Source of the DNA: JBMOLC01 sp049324215
GTDB lineage: Bacteria; Patescibacteriota; Microgenomatia; UBA8517
DNA length: 12,603 nt
Assembly (NCBI GenBank): GCA_049324215.1
Contig: JBMOLC010000021.1
Coordinates: 1-12,603, forward strand
Direction of reading: 5' to 3'
Shown piece after piece: positions 11,928 through 12,603 of this stretch. Each line of letters begins with the position of its first letter. Within the stretch, counting starts at the first letter, position 1. The notes beneath the pieces are model-generated. The model saw only the letters and a program-made list of their open reading frames with translations, was not told the DNA's origin and did not search any database. A program made the position numbers and the translations under genes.

Positions 11928-12603
11928 ATGCCTAAAAATACATATACAGCCGAGCAAATCCAGGTTCTCGAAGGCCTAGAGCCGGTCAGAAAAAGGCCGG
12001 GAATGTATGTCGGTTCGACCGATTCCCGCGGGCTGCATGAGCTTTTGCGTGAGATCGTCGATAACTCGGTTGACGAATCATTTGCTGGGGTGGCCGACAG
12101 CATTTGGGTCATCCTGGATAAAGACGGGGCGGCCATAGTTCGGGACAACGGCCGAGGAATACCGGTCGATAAACACAAAACTGGCCTTTCGGCCCTTGAG
12201 GTCACCATGACCAAACTCCACGCTGGAGGAAAGTTCGGCGGAGGAGCCTACAAAGTTTCAGGGGGCTTGCACGGAGTGGGGGCATCGGTGGTTAATGCCC
12301 TTTCTTCCTTTTTTAGAGTCGTCGTCTTAAGAGACGGCAAAGCCTACTATCAAGAATATAAAAGAGGCAAGCCCGTTACCAAAGTGACTACTGCCACCCA
12401 AGAAAAGCTCGACGGCTGGCTACCCAAAGAGTGGGGGATTAAAATCGGCAAGGGAGAGGGTGGTACGATAACGACCTTTTACCCCGACAAAGAAATCTTC
12501 GGCAATATCACCTTCGACAAGGCTAAAGCCAAGAGTTTGCTCAAGGATCGGGCTTATCTGATTGCGGGACTTGCCTTTCACTTTCAGGACAAAAGGGATG
12601 GGG
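11928..12603 (+). CDS. gyrB: DNA gyrase subunit B, N-terminal part (3' end outside window)
   Basis: 225 codons of the GHKL ATPase domain of a type IIA topoisomerase B subunit, which uses ATP to introduce or remove supercoils. The opening QIQVLEGLEPVRKRPGMYVGS is followed by EIVDNSVDE with Glu42 and Asn46, VRDNGRGIP with Asp73 and Gly77, and LHAGGKFGGGAYKVSGGLHGVG (98-118), the ATP-lid region. Residue numbers coincide with E. coli GyrB. The transducer part begins near residue 165 (GTITTFYPDKEIF). The frame stays open to the window end. ParE (topoisomerase IV) is the alternative; CPR genomes usually annotate this as gyrB, and the visible part does not decide. Confidence 0.92.
   Translation, partial: MPKNTYTAEQIQVLEGLEPVRKRPGMYVGSTDSRGLHELLREIVDNSVDESFAGVADSIWVILDKDGAAIVRDNGRGIPVDKHKTGLSALEVTMTKLHAGGKFGGGAYKVSGGLHGVGASVVNALSSFFRVVVLRDGKAYYQEYKRGKPVTKVTTATQEKLDGWLPKEWGIKIGKGEGGTITTFYPDKEIFGNITFDKAKAKSLLKDRAYLIAGLAFHFQDKRDG

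Noticed and set aside
11798..12214. 138-codon minus-strand open frame across the holB/gyrB region
   Set aside because: Antisense to strongly conserved holB and gyrB coding sequence; no recognisable domain.
1..12603. CRISPR arrays, tRNA/rRNA genes, insertion sequences, integrase genes or attachment sites
   Set aside because: No regularly spaced repeats, cloverleaf-like sequence, transposase or recombinase motifs were found on either strand by eye.

Overview
The window looks like a piece of chromosome from a bacterium of the Candidate Phyla Radiation (Patescibacteria), most likely the Microgenomates/Parcubacteria side. The clues are a tightly packed type IV pilus operon with many small prepilin genes, a very short clamp-loader delta-prime protein, gene starts that look leaderless, and the absence of outer-membrane secretin genes. 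TGA is used as a stop codon (several TGA stops overlap the next ATG), so this is not one of the lineages that recode UGA. The taxonomic placement is inference from gene style, not a phylogeny.

Layout. Bases 2-418 (+) hold the 3' end of an A/T-richer peptidase E (family S51) gene. It converges on a 5'-truncated ABC exporter ATPase half (423-1289, -). From 1315 to 11243 the minus strand carries one continuous type IV pilus locus, transcribed right to left: pilB, pilT, pilC, a putative major prepilin, pilD, then nine more prepilin-like genes. Ten class III signal peptides or derivatives stand in a row, interrupted only by pilD. The last three (FimT/GspH-like, PilV/GspI-like, PilW/GspJ-like) keep the conserved order of minor pilins that prime a pilus. 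From 11300 (+), divergent from pilB, lie a short holB-like gene and the 5' part of gyrB. No gap between genes exceeds 70 bases.

How the genes work together. PilB (extension) and PilT (retraction) are hexameric ATPases acting on the membrane platform PilC. PilD cleaves the prepilins. The prepilin encoded after pilC has its own sigma70-type promoter and the strongest Shine-Dalgarno sequence in the window, which suggests it is the major subunit. The following genes are chained by 4-base ATGA overlaps or gaps of a few bases and probably give minor subunits or alternative fibre components.

Most notable points: (1) two back-to-back promoters, each with 17-base spacing and a CATAAT -10 box, overlap in the 47-base pilB/holB intergenic region and put both start codons at or within 3 bases of the predicted transcript start; (2) one prepilin has Pro in place of Gly/Ala at the cleavage site and Lys at +3; (3) the pilin series ends just where a PilX/GspK gene would be expected, against a decapitated ABC transporter; (4) PilB has a changed zinc motif with His and Asp in place of two Cys; (5) one pilin carries a Cys-, Gly- and Pro-rich tail.
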